Made by a program: the position numbers and the translations under genes. Below the pieces are notes generated by a model. That model ran no database searches and was not told the DNA's origin. It saw only the letters and a program-made list of their open reading frames with translations. A stretch of 64,000 nt of DNA, from positions 1 to 64,000 of the forward strand of contig NZ_JASJOM010000003.1 of assembly GCF_030271255.1 (NCBI RefSeq), given 5' to 3'. The stretch is from Peribacillus folii. GTDB lineage: Bacteria > Bacillota > Bacilli > Bacillales > DSM-1321. Shown here in pieces: positions 33,858-43,264 of the stretch. Within the stretch, counting starts at the first letter, position 1. Each line of letters starts with the position of its first letter.

Positions 33858-34262
33858 ATGATTGAGTTGGATGTCCAAAGCCGGAAACCCCTATATGAGC
33901 AATTGATGGACAAGTTCAAGGAACTAATGATTCATGAGGTGTTACAGGAACATAATCAACTTCCGTCGATTCGGATATTGGCCCAGGAATTGACCATCAA
34001 TCCAAATACCATTCAGAAAGCCTACAAACAGCTTGAATCTGACGGATATATCTATACAGTGCCAGGCAAAGGGAATTTCGTCGCCCCTCCAAGATCCATC
34101 AAGAATTCCTTGAAAGAAGCGAAAATCAGGAACGAGCTTGAAAAGGTGCTTGCTGAAGCCATGTATATCGGGATCGAGAAACATGAAATCCATCGATTGG
34201 TAAAGGATATCAGTCCATTGGCAAAGGAGGGAGCCCATGATCGAAATAAAGCAGGTGAGTAA
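33858..34262 (+). CDS. GntR family regulator, YtrA subfamily
   Basis: A 134-residue short GntR repressor. The winged helix spans about 10-78 (SRKPLYEQLMDKFKELMI, LPSIRILAQELTINPNTIQKAYKQLE, SDGYIYTVPGKGNFV), followed by a short helical dimerisation tail (IGIEKHEIHRLVKDI) typical of the YtrA subfamily, whose members control the ABC genes beside them and respond to cell-envelope stress or antibiotics. Overlaps the next gene by 26 bases. Confidence 0.9.
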   Translation: MIELDVQSRKPLYEQLMDKFKELMIHEVLQEHNQLPSIRILAQELTINPNTIQKAYKQLESDGYIYTVPGKGNFVAPPRSIKNSLKEAKIRNELEKVLAEAMYIGIEKHEIHRLVKDISPLAKEGAHDRNKAGE

Positions 34263-35136
34263 ATTATATGAAGGGAAGGAGGCAATCAAGAGCTGCTCCT
34301 TGACTATCGGAAAAGGTACCATTTTTGGTTTGCTAGGTTCCAATGGGGCAGGGAAAACGACTCTGTTAAAAATGCTATCTGGCAATCTGGTTCAGGATGC
34401 CGGCGAGGTACTGATTGATCGATCACCTGTATTCGAAAACCGTGAAGTGAAAAACCGTTGTTTCTTTCTACCTGATACGCCTTATTTCTTGGCAAACTAT
34501 ACGATTTTGCAGATGGCCGTTTTTTACAGCTGTGTATATGGGAAGTGGGATGAAGAACGCTTCTATCAGTTACAGGAAATATTTCCGATTCCCCTCCAGT
34601 ATAAAATACATAAACTTTCGAAGGGGATGCAAAGACAGGTTGCTTTTTGGCTCGCCCTTTCTACGATGCCTGAAGTCCTGATATTGGACGAACCTTTTGA
34701 TGGCCTTGATCCGGTCATGCGTAAAAATGTGAGGCAGCTATTGGTTCAGGATGTGGCGGAAAGGGATATGACGATCTTGATTTCCTCCCATAATCTCCGG
34801 GAAATAGAAGATTTGGCCGATCATGTAGGAATCTTGCATAATGGTGAGCTTGTCATCCAAAAGGATCTGGCTGATTTGAAGGCGGATGTACACAAAGTCC
34901 AAATTGCTTTTAAACATAAAATTCCTCACGGGATTTACCGCGGAATCCAAATCCTTGACAAACAAAGGCAAGGAAGTGTGATCGTCTGCATCGTTAAAGG
35001 AAAAGAAACGAGTATCAAGGCGCATTTCAATCAGTTTCAACCTGACATTTTGGATATGCTCCCCCTTACCTTAGAGGAGATATTCATTTATGAAATGGGG
35101 GATATAGGTTATGTCATCCAGAATAACCTGGCTTAA
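34237..35136 (+). CDS. ABC transporter ATPase (YtrB-like)
   Basis: A 299-residue ATPase: Walker A GSNGAGKTTL (about residues 35-44), a degenerate signature LSKGMQRQ (S-K-G in place of SGG), Walker B VLILDEPFDGLDP, and H-loop LISSHNLRE. After the domain comes a 70-residue C-terminal part of unknown role. It powers the permease that follows, which overlaps by 26 bases. Regulated by the GntR gene. Confidence 0.9.
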   Translation: MIEIKQVSKLYEGKEAIKSCSLTIGKGTIFGLLGSNGAGKTTLLKMLSGNLVQDAGEVLIDRSPVFENREVKNRCFFLPDTPYFLANYTILQMAVFYSCVYGKWDEERFYQLQEIFPIPLQYKIHKLSKGMQRQVAFWLALSTMPEVLILDEPFDGLDPVMRKNVRQLLVQDVAERDMTILISSHNLREIEDLADHVGILHNGELVIQKDLADLKADVHKVQIAFKHKIPHGIYRGIQILDKQRQGSVIVCIVKGKETSIKAHFNQFQPDILDMLPLTLEEIFIYEMGDIGYVIQNNLA

Positions 35137-37066
35137 TAGGGAACTGATTATCTATATTTTCAGGAGCACTGGCTGGATTGGCTTTCTCTACACCATTGGC
35201 CTCATGTTTGCCCTGCCGTTGGAAATATTGACTCTTATTTTGAATGAAAATCATTATGTGGAATTCGAAAACCTTTTTTCCAGTCAGCAAATGATTCAAT
35301 TTGTCTTGGTCATCGTCATTCCAGTCTTACTTGCTATCTTTCTCTTCCGTTTTTTGCAGATTAAACAAGCATCGGACTTTATCCATAGTTTACCCATCAC
35401 CAGGCGTACCGTTTTTATTCATATGGTGGGGATGGGGCTTTCGTTCTTAGCCTTGCCCATAATATGTACTGGTTCAATTTTAATCTTGTTTCAATCTGCC
35501 ATTGATATCGAAAGACTTTATACGCTGGCTGATATTTGGTCCTGGATGGGAATCACTTTTATTTTGGAATCGGTCATTTTTTCTGTTGCCGTTTTTATAG
35601 GGATGATAACGGGGTTATCGGCTTTGCAAGGCTTGCTCACTTATATATTCTTGGCACTGCCTGTGGGCCTATTTGTGTTGTTTACAGCAAATTTGAAGTT
35701 TTTATTAACAGGATTTTCCGCAGATTATTATTTAAACGCCAACCTGAATGGAATTTCGCCTTTATTGGCTGCAACAGAGATGGAGAATATCACATTTTTC
35801 TCCTCTCAAACATTATTCTTTGCATTGTTGACCTTGCTTTTTTTGTCCCTATCGTTAGTGATTTATCACAGAAGGAAGATGGAGCATGTTTCGCAGGCCT
35901 TTGTTTTCCCGTGGATCAAGCCATTATTCAAATTTGGCTTGACGACATGCATGCTGCTGTTTTCAGGATTTTATTTTAGTGAAACGACAGGGAAAATGGG
36001 CTGGATTTTCTTCGGATACGTGATCGGCTCTTTATTAGGGTATTATATAGGGGAAATCGTCCTGCAGAAGACTTGGCGAATCAAGTTTAAATGGAAAGGT
36101 TATTTAGTATTTACGATGATTATCCTTTCGCTTGCGCTCATATTGAAAATAGATCCGATTCAGTATGAGTCCAACATACCTGACAAAAAGGAAATCAGCC
36201 AAATTTATATTGGCAATTCCCCTTTGTATTTTGAAGATGAAATCACGCATATCGGCCCAACATTCCTTAAAGAGAAGGAAAACGTGGAAGCGATCACGTT
36301 ATTGCATCAGCAAATCATCGAAAAGGGAAATACGGTTTCCGTTGGTGAATGGAATGACGGCCACTCCGTATTCATCATGTATCAACTCAAGGATGGAAAA
36401 CGATTAGCGAGAGAGTACCATTTGCAAAATTACGGATCGTACCTGCAGCTATTGGCCAAGATTTATGAGTCGAGTGAATATAAAAAAATGGTGAATGAAT
36501 TGTTGAATGTGACAGCTAAAGATGTTTCTAAAATAACAATAAAAGCGAGCGGGCAGGTCGATAAATCCGTAACGATCAATGACGGACCTCAGCTCCAAGA
36601 AGCCTTCCAGGCTCTGTCCGAGGACCTCAATGATCAATCCTTCGCTCAAATGACGAATTCTATCGGCGATTTTGCTACGATTGATATTTATTTGGGAAAA
36701 AACAAAATCATTTATATGAATTGGGACTCCTCTTTCACTCAGTTTTCAAAATGGATGGAACAAACTGGGAGATCGGAAGAAGCTCGGCTAATGGCTAGCG
36801 ACATCTCTGTTGTCATGATCGCCAAACCAGAATCAGAAATTGTCAATTCATTTTCAGCAGAGGAGATCGCCCAACAAATCGAACAAAATCCGAATAATCT
36901 GAAAATAAACACCCCGTCAGAAATCGATTCGCTCATCGATAATGCTCAAGTTGGTTGGAACGGGGAGTACGTAGCAGCTTTTCATTATAAAGCTAGCAAA
37001 GAGGTCGATATCAAGAGTTTTTCCGGTGAACATGTTCCCGATTTCATCTTGAATCATTTCAACTGA
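35111..37066 (+). CDS. ABC transporter permease with large extracellular C-terminal domain
   Basis: A 651-residue protein. Residues about 15-345 hold nine or so membrane segments (for example FLYTIGLMFALPLEILTLIL, QFVLVIVIPVLLAIFLFRFL, GYLVFTMIILSLALIL); DFIHSLPITRRTVFIHM is typical of ABC-2-like permeases of the YtrC/D type. Residues about 360-650 are soluble and outside (NIPDKKEISQIYIGNSPLYF onward), like the DUF6449 domain in such permeases. It forms an exporter or stress module with the ATPase. Substrate unknown; envelope antibiotic response is inferred from the YtrA-type regulator. Confidence 0.82.
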   Translation: MSSRITWLNRELIIYIFRSTGWIGFLYTIGLMFALPLEILTLILNENHYVEFENLFSSQQMIQFVLVIVIPVLLAIFLFRFLQIKQASDFIHSLPITRRTVFIHMVGMGLSFLALPIICTGSILILFQSAIDIERLYTLADIWSWMGITFILESVIFSVAVFIGMITGLSALQGLLTYIFLALPVGLFVLFTANLKFLLTGFSADYYLNANLNGISPLLAATEMENITFFSSQTLFFALLTLLFLSLSLVIYHRRKMEHVSQAFVFPWIKPLFKFGLTTCMLLFSGFYFSETTGKMGWIFFGYVIGSLLGYYIGEIVLQKTWRIKFKWKGYLVFTMIILSLALILKIDPIQYESNIPDKKEISQIYIGNSPLYFEDEITHIGPTFLKEKENVEAITLLHQQIIEKGNTVSVGEWNDGHSVFIMYQLKDGKRLAREYHLQNYGSYLQLLAKIYESSEYKKMVNELLNVTAKDVSKITIKASGQVDKSVTINDGPQLQEAFQALSEDLNDQSFAQMTNSIGDFATIDIYLGKNKIIYMNWDSSFTQFSKWMEQTGRSEEARLMASDISVVMIAKPESEIVNSFSAEEIAQQIEQNPNNLKINTPSEIDSLIDNAQVGWNGEYVAAFHYKASKEVDIKSFSGEHVPDFILNHFN

Positions 37067-37143
37067 AAGAAGGGCTAAGGAACCGAAAGTTATTCGAGAA
37101 GGAACTAACGCTTAAGCTGTTCCAAAAAAAAAGGTAAAACAAA

Positions 37144-37267
37144 GTTGGTTGGAACGTAAGGTACGAGACTCCTGCGGGAAGTGCGAGTCACAGGAGACAC
37201 CGGAGGCTGAAAGCCGAGGAGTCTCCCGGACCGCCCGCGGAAAGCGAGTGCCTGGAGAGGAAACCAA
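37144..37267. repeat. Dispersed Bacillaceae repeat with GACTCCTGCGGGA motif
   Basis: The element begins GTTGGTTGG and ends with its imperfect inverse, CCAAC, and contains GAGACTCCTGCGGGA, GGCTGAAAGCCGAGGAG and CCGCCCGCGGAAAGCGAG. This layout is well known by eye from many Bacillus-group genomes as a non-coding repeat with strong internal pairing. It is GC-rich compared with its surroundings. Confidence 0.75.
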
Positions 37268-37292
37268 CGGCCATATTGTATAACCCAAAAAA

Positions 37293-37324
37293 ATAGACAA
37301 ACTCGATTCTTATCGAGTTTGTCT
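37293..37324. terminator. Perfect stem-loop, minus-strand terminator
   Basis: TAGACAAACTCGAT (37293-37306) and ATCGAGTTTGTCTA (37311-37324) form 14 pairs around tctt. On the minus strand seven Ts follow, so it can end transcription from the cold-shock gene. The same stem is often found next to mobile elements in Bacilli. Confidence 0.75.
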
Positions 37325-37332
37325 ACAGTCTG

Positions 37333-37363
37333 AGAGGATGCGCCCAATAAAGGGCGGCATCCT
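37333..37363. terminator. Hairpin downstream of the cold-shock gene
   Basis: GAGGATGC (37333-37340) pairs with GCATCCTC (37356-37363), with CCC/GGG pairing inside; the plus strand continues TTCTT. It lies 37 bases past the csp stop. Confidence 0.65.
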
Positions 37364-37399
37364 CTTCTTGCATTTGACCTATGTTGTTGTTTCCATACA

Positions 37400-37603
37400 T
37401 TACAGTTTTACGACGTTTATCGCTTGAGGCCCTCGGCTGCCTTCTTCAATCTCGAATTCGACTTCTTGTCCTTCATCAAGCGTTTTGAAACCATCACCCT
37501 GAATTGCAGAAAAATGTACGAATACATCATCCTCATTCGGGACTTCAATGAAACCAAACCCTTTGTCGCTATTGAACCATTTCACCTTTCCAGTTACTGT
37601 CAT
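37400..37603 (-). CDS. csp: Cold-shock protein
   Basis: A 67-residue single-strand nucleic-acid-binding beta barrel acting as an RNA chaperone. RNP1 is KGFGFIEV (residues 15-22) and RNP2 VFVHFSAI (28-35). It matches B. subtilis CspB/CspD closely. ATG 37603 follows AGGAGGA by eight bases; the frame is open upstream but without a site. Terminators follow at 37363 and 37324. Confidence 0.93.
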   Translation of the reverse strand: MTVTGKVKWFNSDKGFGFIEVPNEDDVFVHFSAIQGDGFKTLDEGQEVEFEIEEGSRGPQAINVVKL

Positions 37604-37850
37604 TCGTTGAATCCTCCTAAAAATGTAAAAAATTAATGGTGAGGATTTTTCCTTGGGCGGAAGAATCCATTTCACACATTATCAAAAATCCTCTGTTAAG
37701 ATGCTTGATAATAGGTAAATGGCCCAGGAAATTTCCGCTGGATATATTTCTACAGGTTTTTAATGTATACCCTGCTTTAATAAGGATAAAACAAATTGAA
37801 GTATTTTATACCCTTTTTAAGGGAATTAATATAACAACGAAATAACGCCA

Positions 37851-37985
37851 ATGTCCATGGCCGGCCATAACTTGAAGGATAAAAAGGTACCCAATGCCGC
37901 AGTTTCAAAAAAAAAGAATAGCTCAAATACGTTTCCATCAGGAAGCAAGCGGGTAAAGGTTAAGGAAGAAAGGACTGATGAATAA
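37851..37985 (+). CDS. Tiny basic protein, first of an overlapping pair
   Basis: A 44-codon open frame giving a very basic, hydrophilic peptide (DKKVPNAAVSKKKNSS, SGSKRVKVKEERTDE). The SGSKRVK stretch recalls minor small acid-soluble spore proteins (SspP type: SGSKKVK), a weak resemblance. No clear ribosome binding site precedes ATG 37851, which lowers confidence. Its stop overlaps the next start (TAATG). Confidence 0.4.
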   Translation: MSMAGHNLKDKKVPNAAVSKKKNSSNTFPSGSKRVKVKEERTDE

Positions 37986-38098
37986 TGAAAAAACTTCTAA
38001 AAAGAGCCATCATTTTTGCTGCGCCAATCATATTCAAAGAGGTCAAGAAGCGCTGGAAAAATAAACGAAACCAAAAAGCGATGAAAACCGCGAGATAA
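37985..38098 (+). CDS. Tiny basic protein, second of an overlapping pair
   Basis: A 37-codon gene whose ATG overlaps the stop of the previous frame by one base (TAATG). The product has a hydrophobic N-terminus (LLKRAIIFAAPIIFKEV) and a strongly basic end (KKRWKNKRNQKAMK), like a membrane- or nucleic-acid-associated peptide. aaagga lies 11-14 bases upstream. Not recognised. Confidence 0.45.
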   Translation: MKKLLKRAIIFAAPIIFKEVKKRWKNKRNQKAMKTAR

Positions 38099-38402
38099 AT
38101 CTTAAAACCATAGAAATGGTTAAAAGGGGCGCTGATCGGGCGTCTTTTGTTTTGCCTTCCGAACAAATCCTCATCCAATGATTCATTCACCTCTACATCT
38201 TTCCTTCATATCGTGTTAAAATAGTAAGGTTGATTGAAATGAACGCTACGTGGCCAAGGCCTTGGCCTTATGATATATTCTTCGAACATATCTCGTGTAT
38301 GATCAGAGTTTTACATACAAAGAAAGGTTGCCATTCCAATGTGAAAATACAATCAGATCACTTATAAATCATTAAGGACTCCACTAACGAAAGGAACATT
38401 TT
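38099..38402. other. Leader region of prfC
   Basis: No gene is visible in these 304 bases. An imperfect hairpin (AAAAGGGGCGC with GGGCGTCTTTT, 38122-38148) followed by TGTTTTG may end the tiny genes. TTGATTG near 38231 and several AT-rich blocks could hold the prfC promoter, but I see no convincing pair of boxes. Confidence 0.4.
38122..38155 (+). terminator. Weak terminator after the tiny gene pair
   Basis: AAAAG (38122-38126) pairs with CTTTT (38144-38148) around an imperfect GC-rich inner stem (GGCGC / GGGCG), followed by TGTTTTG. Confidence 0.45.
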
Positions 38403-39977
38403 ATGACTACATTAAAAGATGAGGTCCAATCGCGTCGGACCTTCGCAATCATCTCTCACCCGGATGCCGGGAAAACGACTTTGACCGAAAAATTATTGCT
38501 GTTTGGCGGTGCGATTCGCGATGCCGGAACAGTTAAAGCGAGAAAAACTGGCAAGTATGCAACAAGTGACTGGATGGAGATTGAAAAACAACGTGGAATT
38601 TCCGTTACATCCTCCGTCATGCAATTCGATTATGATGATTTCCGTGTGAATATTCTTGATACACCAGGTCACCAAGACTTCAGTGAAGACACCTACCGTA
38701 CACTGATGGCTGTTGATAGCGCCGTGATGATCATCGATTCGGCAAAGGGAATCGAGGATCAGACCGTTAAATTATTCAAGGTGTGCAAAATGAGGGGAAT
38801 CCCGATTTTCACGTTTATCAACAAAATGGACCGTCAAGGTAAAATGCCACTCGAGTTGCTTGCCGAACTTGAGGAGGTATTGGGTATCGAAACGTACCCA
38901 ATGAACTGGCCAATCGGGATGGGAAAAGACTTTGTAGGCATTTACGATAGGTTCAACAATCGGATTGAACAGTTCAAGACAGAAGGCGAGGATCGCTTCC
39001 TCCCTTTGAATGCCGAAGGTGAACTTGAAATCGATCATGCACTGAAGGATTCCCAGTTATATGAGCAAACTTTGGAAGAAATCATGCTATTGACTGAAGC
39101 AGGCAACCAATTCTCTGAAGAAAGCATCGCCAATGGCAAGCTTAGTCCGGTATTCTTCGGAAGTGCCTTGACGACTTTTGGTGTCCAGACGTTTTTGGAT
39201 GCTTATCTGCAATTTGCACCTGCTCCTCAAGCGCGGATGACAACGTCTGGAGAAATGAGTCCCTTCAGTAATGATTTTTCCGGCTTCATTTTCAAGATCC
39301 AAGCGAATATGAATCCAAAGCATCGTGATCGGATTGCTTTCCTGCGCATCTGCTCCGGTAAATTCGAGCGAGGAATGAGTGTCAACTTGAGCAGGACGGG
39401 AAAACCAATCAACCTTTCTTCTTCAACCCAATTCATGGCTGATGATCGGAATACGGTAAACGAGGCGGTAAGCGGGGATATAATTGGTTTATATGATACG
39501 GGGAATTACCAAATCGGCGACACGATTACGACGAGCAAAGACATGTTCCAATTCGAAAGGTTACCACAATTTACTCCGGAACTATTCATGCGTGTAACAG
39601 CTAAAAACGTCATGAAACAGAAACATTTCCATAAAGGAATTAATCAACTTGTACAAGAAGGGGCGATACAGCTTTTTAAAACGGTCCGCATGGAAGAATA
39701 CCTGCTTGGTGCCGTTGGGCAGCTTCAATTTGAAGTGTTCGAGCACCGGATGAGGAACGAGTACAATGTCGAAGTCCTGATGGAGCGCATGGGCAGTAAA
39801 ATCACACGCTGGGCCGAAGATGAAAAGCTTGATGAAAATCTTCATAGCTCAAGAAGCATACTTGTTAAAGACCGTTTTGACAAATACGCATTCCTATTTG
39901 AAAATGAGTTTGCTCTACGTTGGTTCCAAGATAAGAATCCTGACGTGGAATTATATAATCCAATGGATCTGAAATAA
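38403..39977 (+). CDS. prfC: Peptide chain release factor 3
   Basis: A translational GTPase that removes RF1/RF2 from the ribosome after termination. The 524-residue protein has G1 [15 protein letters not shown] near residue 19, the G2 region [15 protein letters not shown]3 [16 protein letters not shown], and G4 FINKMDRQ, followed by the RF3 C-terminal domains ([13 protein letters not shown]). RF3 is not universal in Bacillales, so its presence is a mild lineage trait. Ends at a strong terminator. Confidence 0.94.
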   Translation: MTTLKDEVQSRRTFAIISHPDAGKTTLTEKLLLFGGAIRDAGTVKARKTGKYATSDWMEIEKQRGISVTSSVMQFDYDDFRVNILDTPGHQDFSEDTYRTLMAVDSAVMIIDSAKGIEDQTVKLFKVCKMRGIPIFTFINKMDRQGKMPLELLAELEEVLGIETYPMNWPIGMGKDFVGIYDRFNNRIEQFKTEGEDRFLPLNAEGELEIDHALKDSQLYEQTLEEIMLLTEAGNQFSEESIANGKLSPVFFGSALTTFGVQTFLDAYLQFAPAPQARMTTSGEMSPFSNDFSGFIFKIQANMNPKHRDRIAFLRICSGKFERGMSVNLSRTGKPINLSSSTQFMADDRNTVNEAVSGDIIGLYDTGNYQIGDTITTSKDMFQFERLPQFTPELFMRVTAKNVMKQKHFHKGINQLVQEGAIQLFKTVRMEEYLLGAVGQLQFEVFEHRMRNEYNVEVLMERMGSKITRWAEDEKLDENLHSSRSILVKDRFDKYAFLFENEFALRWFQDKNPDVELYNPMDLK

Positions 39978-39980
39978 TGT

Positions 39981-40014
39981 GAAAGCCCGTGTCATTCATG
40001 TACACGGGCTTTTT
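39981..40014 (+). terminator. Terminator of prfC
   Basis: GAAAGCCCGTGT (39981-39992) pairs with ACACGGGCTTTT (40002-40013), followed by T. Confidence 0.9.
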
Positions 40015-40416
40015 CAGCGCACTCAAATGATCCTATTCACCCCAAGAACTCACTTTTCCAGGGGAGGACAGCATTGCACAACTCCAATATCTTCAACATG
40101 GCCCATTATTAACGAAACCGTCATGGCTTGCATTTATAGTATTGGTGTCTGCAGGCAAGCCCATGTTAGAGGCTTTTCTTGTTTTTATTTCAAATTTGTC
40201 AGTTGGATTGGAAATACATAAAAAATCATGTGGACGACAAAGTAATTCAAGCACAGAGGATGATTGGCGAGACGTCCCTCCTAAATTATACCTTTGACAA
40301 ACGTCAGTAACTCCTTTATATTTAGCTGGTACTTTAACGCTTAAAAGCATATCAGTAGATAATAATAGTTTCATTACTTCATGGAACATACAAAATGAAA
40401 GCGGGGAAAATTCATC
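40015..40416. other. Gap between prfC and nhaC
   Basis: 402 bases without a convincing gene. A 98-codon minus-strand frame (40093-40389) encodes a moderately normal-looking but unrecognised sequence (VPAKYKGVTDVCQRYNLGG), without a ribosome binding site; it may be a remnant. Otherwise only the nhaC leader is present, with gaaagcgggg just before its start. Confidence 0.4.
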
Positions 40417-41796
40417 ATGCGTCTTGAAGATGCCAAGCTAAAACTCTCTTTACTTGAAGCAATTTCTGTTTTAGCGATTCTGTTCTTAATCATTGCAATA
40501 GGAATCATACATTATGAACTCGTTCCTCATATTCCGATCATTGCAGCTATCTTATTTTTATTTGTTTATGGAAAAATCAAGAAGCTGCCATTTTCTATTA
40601 TGGAGACTGCTATCGTCAAAGGGGCAGTTTCAGGTATGGGAGCGATTTATATATTCTTTTTCATAGGAATGCTCATCTCGATCTGGATGGCAAGCGGTAC
40701 GATCCCCACCCTCATGTACTATGGCTTTGACTGGATTTCCGGTAAGTATTTCTATGCGGTAACATTTTTGGTATGTTCGCTGATCGGGCTCTGTATCGGG
40801 AGTTCACTTACAACATCAGCCACAGTCGGGGTCGCTTTCATAGGGATGGCGTCGGCGATGGATTTCTCGCTCGCGATAACAGCAGGTGCAATCATTTCCG
40901 GAGCATTTCTTGGAGATAAAATGTCTCCATTATCCGACTCGACAAACCTTGCTTCTGGAACGGTTGGAGTGCCGCTATTCGAACATATAAATAATATGCA
41001 GTGGACAACGATTCCTGGTTTTTTACTATCACTTATTCTATTTTACTTCCTATCACCGGATGTCAAACTGGCTCGTGTTGAGGAAATAGAAGCCATGACC
41101 AATGCCTTGCAAACGGAAACGAACATCAGCTTATGGAGCTTGATACCGTTTGTCATCGTTCTGGTCATGGCGTTGAAAAAGATGGCGGCAATTCCGACAT
41201 TGTCAGCAGGAATCGTGTCAGCGGCGGTCATTGCCTTCATGCAAACGCCAAGTATGACCGTTGCAAAAATGGCGGATAACTTATATAGCGGTTTTGTACT
41301 GAAGAGCGGGATGGAACAACTTGACTCCATCCTATCGCGGGGCGGCATAGAAAGCATGATGTTCTCCGTTTCCATGGTGTTGCTGGCACTGGCGATGGGT
41401 GGTCTTTTGTTTGAATTGGGAGTCATCCCTTCCATCCTAAATGCGGTCCAGGGTTCATTGACGAGTGTAGCGAAAGTGATTTCAGCTACCGTATTTGCAG
41501 GTATAAGCGTGAACTTCCTAGTGGGGGAACAGTATTTGTCAGTTATATTGCCTGGGAAAGCCTTTCAGCAGAAATATGAAGCTCTAGGCTTGCAGCCAAA
41601 GACGCTTGGAAGGGTACTTGAAGACGCGGGAACAGTTGTCAATCCACTTGTTCCTTGGGGGGTATGCGGGGTATTCCTGACGCAGGTATTGGGAGTTCCA
41701 ACCCTTGAGTATGCGCCTTTTGCATTCTTTTGCTTGATTTGCCCTTTGCTTAGTTTGATTTCTGGCTTTACGAAAATAGGTATCCATTATAAATGA
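40417..41796 (+). CDS. nhaC: Na+/H+ antiporter, NhaC family
   Basis: Exchanges cytoplasmic sodium for protons. The 459-residue protein has about twelve membrane segments and the NhaC-type sequences FFIGMLISIWMASGTIPTLM, CIGSSLTTSATVGVAFIG, GAFLGDKMSPLSDSTNLASG and LVPWGVCGVFLTQVLGV. NhaC relatives include the malate/lactate antiporter MleN/YqkI and tyrosine/methionine transporters, which are possible alternatives. Starts behind AAAGCGGGG and is convergent with the FtsW-type gene. Confidence 0.88.
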   Translation: MRLEDAKLKLSLLEAISVLAILFLIIAIGIIHYELVPHIPIIAAILFLFVYGKIKKLPFSIMETAIVKGAVSGMGAIYIFFFIGMLISIWMASGTIPTLMYYGFDWISGKYFYAVTFLVCSLIGLCIGSSLTTSATVGVAFIGMASAMDFSLAITAGAIISGAFLGDKMSPLSDSTNLASGTVGVPLFEHINNMQWTTIPGFLLSLILFYFLSPDVKLARVEEIEAMTNALQTETNISLWSLIPFVIVLVMALKKMAAIPTLSAGIVSAAVIAFMQTPSMTVAKMADNLYSGFVLKSGMEQLDSILSRGGIESMMFSVSMVLLALAMGGLLFELGVIPSILNAVQGSLTSVAKVISATVFAGISVNFLVGEQYLSVILPGKAFQQKYEALGLQPKTLGRVLEDAGTVVNPLVPWGVCGVFLTQVLGVPTLEYAPFAFFCLICPLLSLISGFTKIGIHYK

Positions 41797-41831
41797 AAAA
41801 ACAGGCGGTCGGTCTCGACTGCCTGTTTTTT
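41796..41831. terminator. Bidirectional terminator between nhaC and ftsW-like gene
   Basis: AAAAAACAGGCGGTC (41796-41810) pairs with GACTGCCTGTTTTTT (41817-41831) with one mismatch. A- and T-runs on both sides serve both convergent genes. Confidence 0.9.
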
Positions 41832-41843
41832 CACGTGAATCAC

Positions 41844-43049
41844 TTATTTCATTGAAGCAATCTCATCCTTTGGAATGGAAATGACCTTTTCCTTCTGTTC
41901 CAATAAATTCATCCGCATGACGACATTTTGGAATATGCCCATGGAAAGCATCAGCAGCAATAAGGATGAACCGCCGTAGCTGATGAAGGGGAGCGTGATC
42001 CCTGTGATGGGAATGAGTCCAGTAGCACCGCCAATATTGATGCCAACCTGAATGCCGATCATGGATGAGATCCCGATCAATAGCAGGCTGCCGAAGGGGT
42101 CCTTACACCTTGCTGAGAGTATGAATCCCCTAAGGACGATAAAACCTAAAGATAGTAATACGAAGCCTACCCCGAATATTCCAAGTTCTTCTGCAATGAC
42201 GGAAATGATGAAATCCGTATGTGATTCAGGGAGATAGCCGTATTTTTGTACACTGTCACCAAGCCCGACACCGGTAAGGCCGCCTGATCCAATCGCATAC
42301 AATGAATTCACGAGCTGATACCCATTACCGCCCTCTTGACCGAAAGGATCTGCAAATCCCGTGAAACGGGACACTTTATTTTCAGAGAAAACCGATGACA
42401 TATTTCCTGTCAGAAGGATCCCCAGTGCAAATATGGCAACGAATATCGAGGTGATCAGAGAGAGTTTGAATATACTCTTAAAGGACATGCCAGATGAAAT
42501 GATCATGGTACTTGAAATTAGGAAAATGACAGCGGCCGTCCCATAGTCAGGTTGTATCCCGATTAAAAAGCAAATGAATACAAGAAAGAAAATCGGGGGG
42601 ATGACGGCTTTATCAATACTGTTGATTCGATCCTGCCTTTTTCCATAAATGGCTGCAAGATAAATGATGATGGCAAGTTTCGAAAATTCGGCTGGCTGGA
42701 TCGATTTTGTTCCTACCTTGAACCAGCTTGTGGCATTTCCTGCTGTATGTCCAAAGATAAACAGCAACAAAAGGATACCGGCCATTCCTAACATCATAAG
42801 CATTAAAAAGTTTTTGTTTTTGTACATCTTATAAGGTAGGATCATCGTAACGATCATTGCCAGGAATGAGATGATAAAGGCCACTTTTTGTTTCTCGAAG
42901 AAGAAATCCATGGGCTCCTTGTATCGAGCGACAGCCGTGACCATGCTCGAACTATAAATCATCACTAAACCAAACAAACATAGTAGTACGACAGCGATGA
43001 AAATCGGAAAGTCGTATGCTTTAATTATTCTTTTCACTTGTGCGCTCAC
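41844..43049 (-). CDS. FtsW/RodA/SpoVE family peptidoglycan polymerase
   Basis: A 401-residue SEDS glycosyltransferase with ten predicted membrane segments that polymerises lipid II into glycan strands together with a class B PBP. Seen are DFPIFIAVVLLCLFGLVMIYSSS, SIQPAEFSKLAIIIYLA, IQPDYGTAAV, the long outer loop with GIGVGLGDSVQKYGYLPESHTDF-type sequence (GLGDSVQKYGYLPESHTDF) whose Asp is critical in RodA, and ITGITLPFISYGGSS. Length fits FtsW (403 in B. subtilis), but ftsW normally sits next to pycA, so this could be an extra paralogue. No PBP gene is adjacent. Confidence 0.88.
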   Translation of the reverse strand: MSAQVKRIIKAYDFPIFIAVVLLCLFGLVMIYSSSMVTAVARYKEPMDFFFEKQKVAFIISFLAMIVTMILPYKMYKNKNFLMLMMLGMAGILLLLFIFGHTAGNATSWFKVGTKSIQPAEFSKLAIIIYLAAIYGKRQDRINSIDKAVIPPIFFLVFICFLIGIQPDYGTAAVIFLISSTMIISSGMSFKSIFKLSLITSIFVAIFALGILLTGNMSSVFSENKVSRFTGFADPFGQEGGNGYQLVNSLYAIGSGGLTGVGLGDSVQKYGYLPESHTDFIISVIAEELGIFGVGFVLLSLGFIVLRGFILSARCKDPFGSLLLIGISSMIGIQVGINIGGATGLIPITGITLPFISYGGSSLLLLMLSMGIFQNVVMRMNLLEQKEKVISIPKDEIASMK

Positions 43050-43264
43050 CTCAAATATGTATGCGCGAAAAAATCGCCTTCTTCTATAGTACCGGAAAAT
43101 CTGTTATTTAGATAATAATTTTTATTGTGTAACATGAATTTATCCTCCAAGAAACAATAGTAAACACTTAATCCGTTAATTTGACAGTAATTGGTCTTTT
43201 CATCCTTCGCGGAACATCAATTCTTATATCATTACGTTCGATAGTGAAAGAGGAAATCCTTTTA

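Larger units (their letters stand above)
37067..37399. other. Intergenic stretch with repeat element and hairpins
   Basis: No gene is visible. The stretch holds the dispersed repeat at 37144-37267, a perfect stem-loop at 37293-37324 and a terminator-like hairpin at 37333-37363, each described separately. GGAAC and GTTCC near 37098-37121 form a weak extra stem. Confidence 0.6.
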
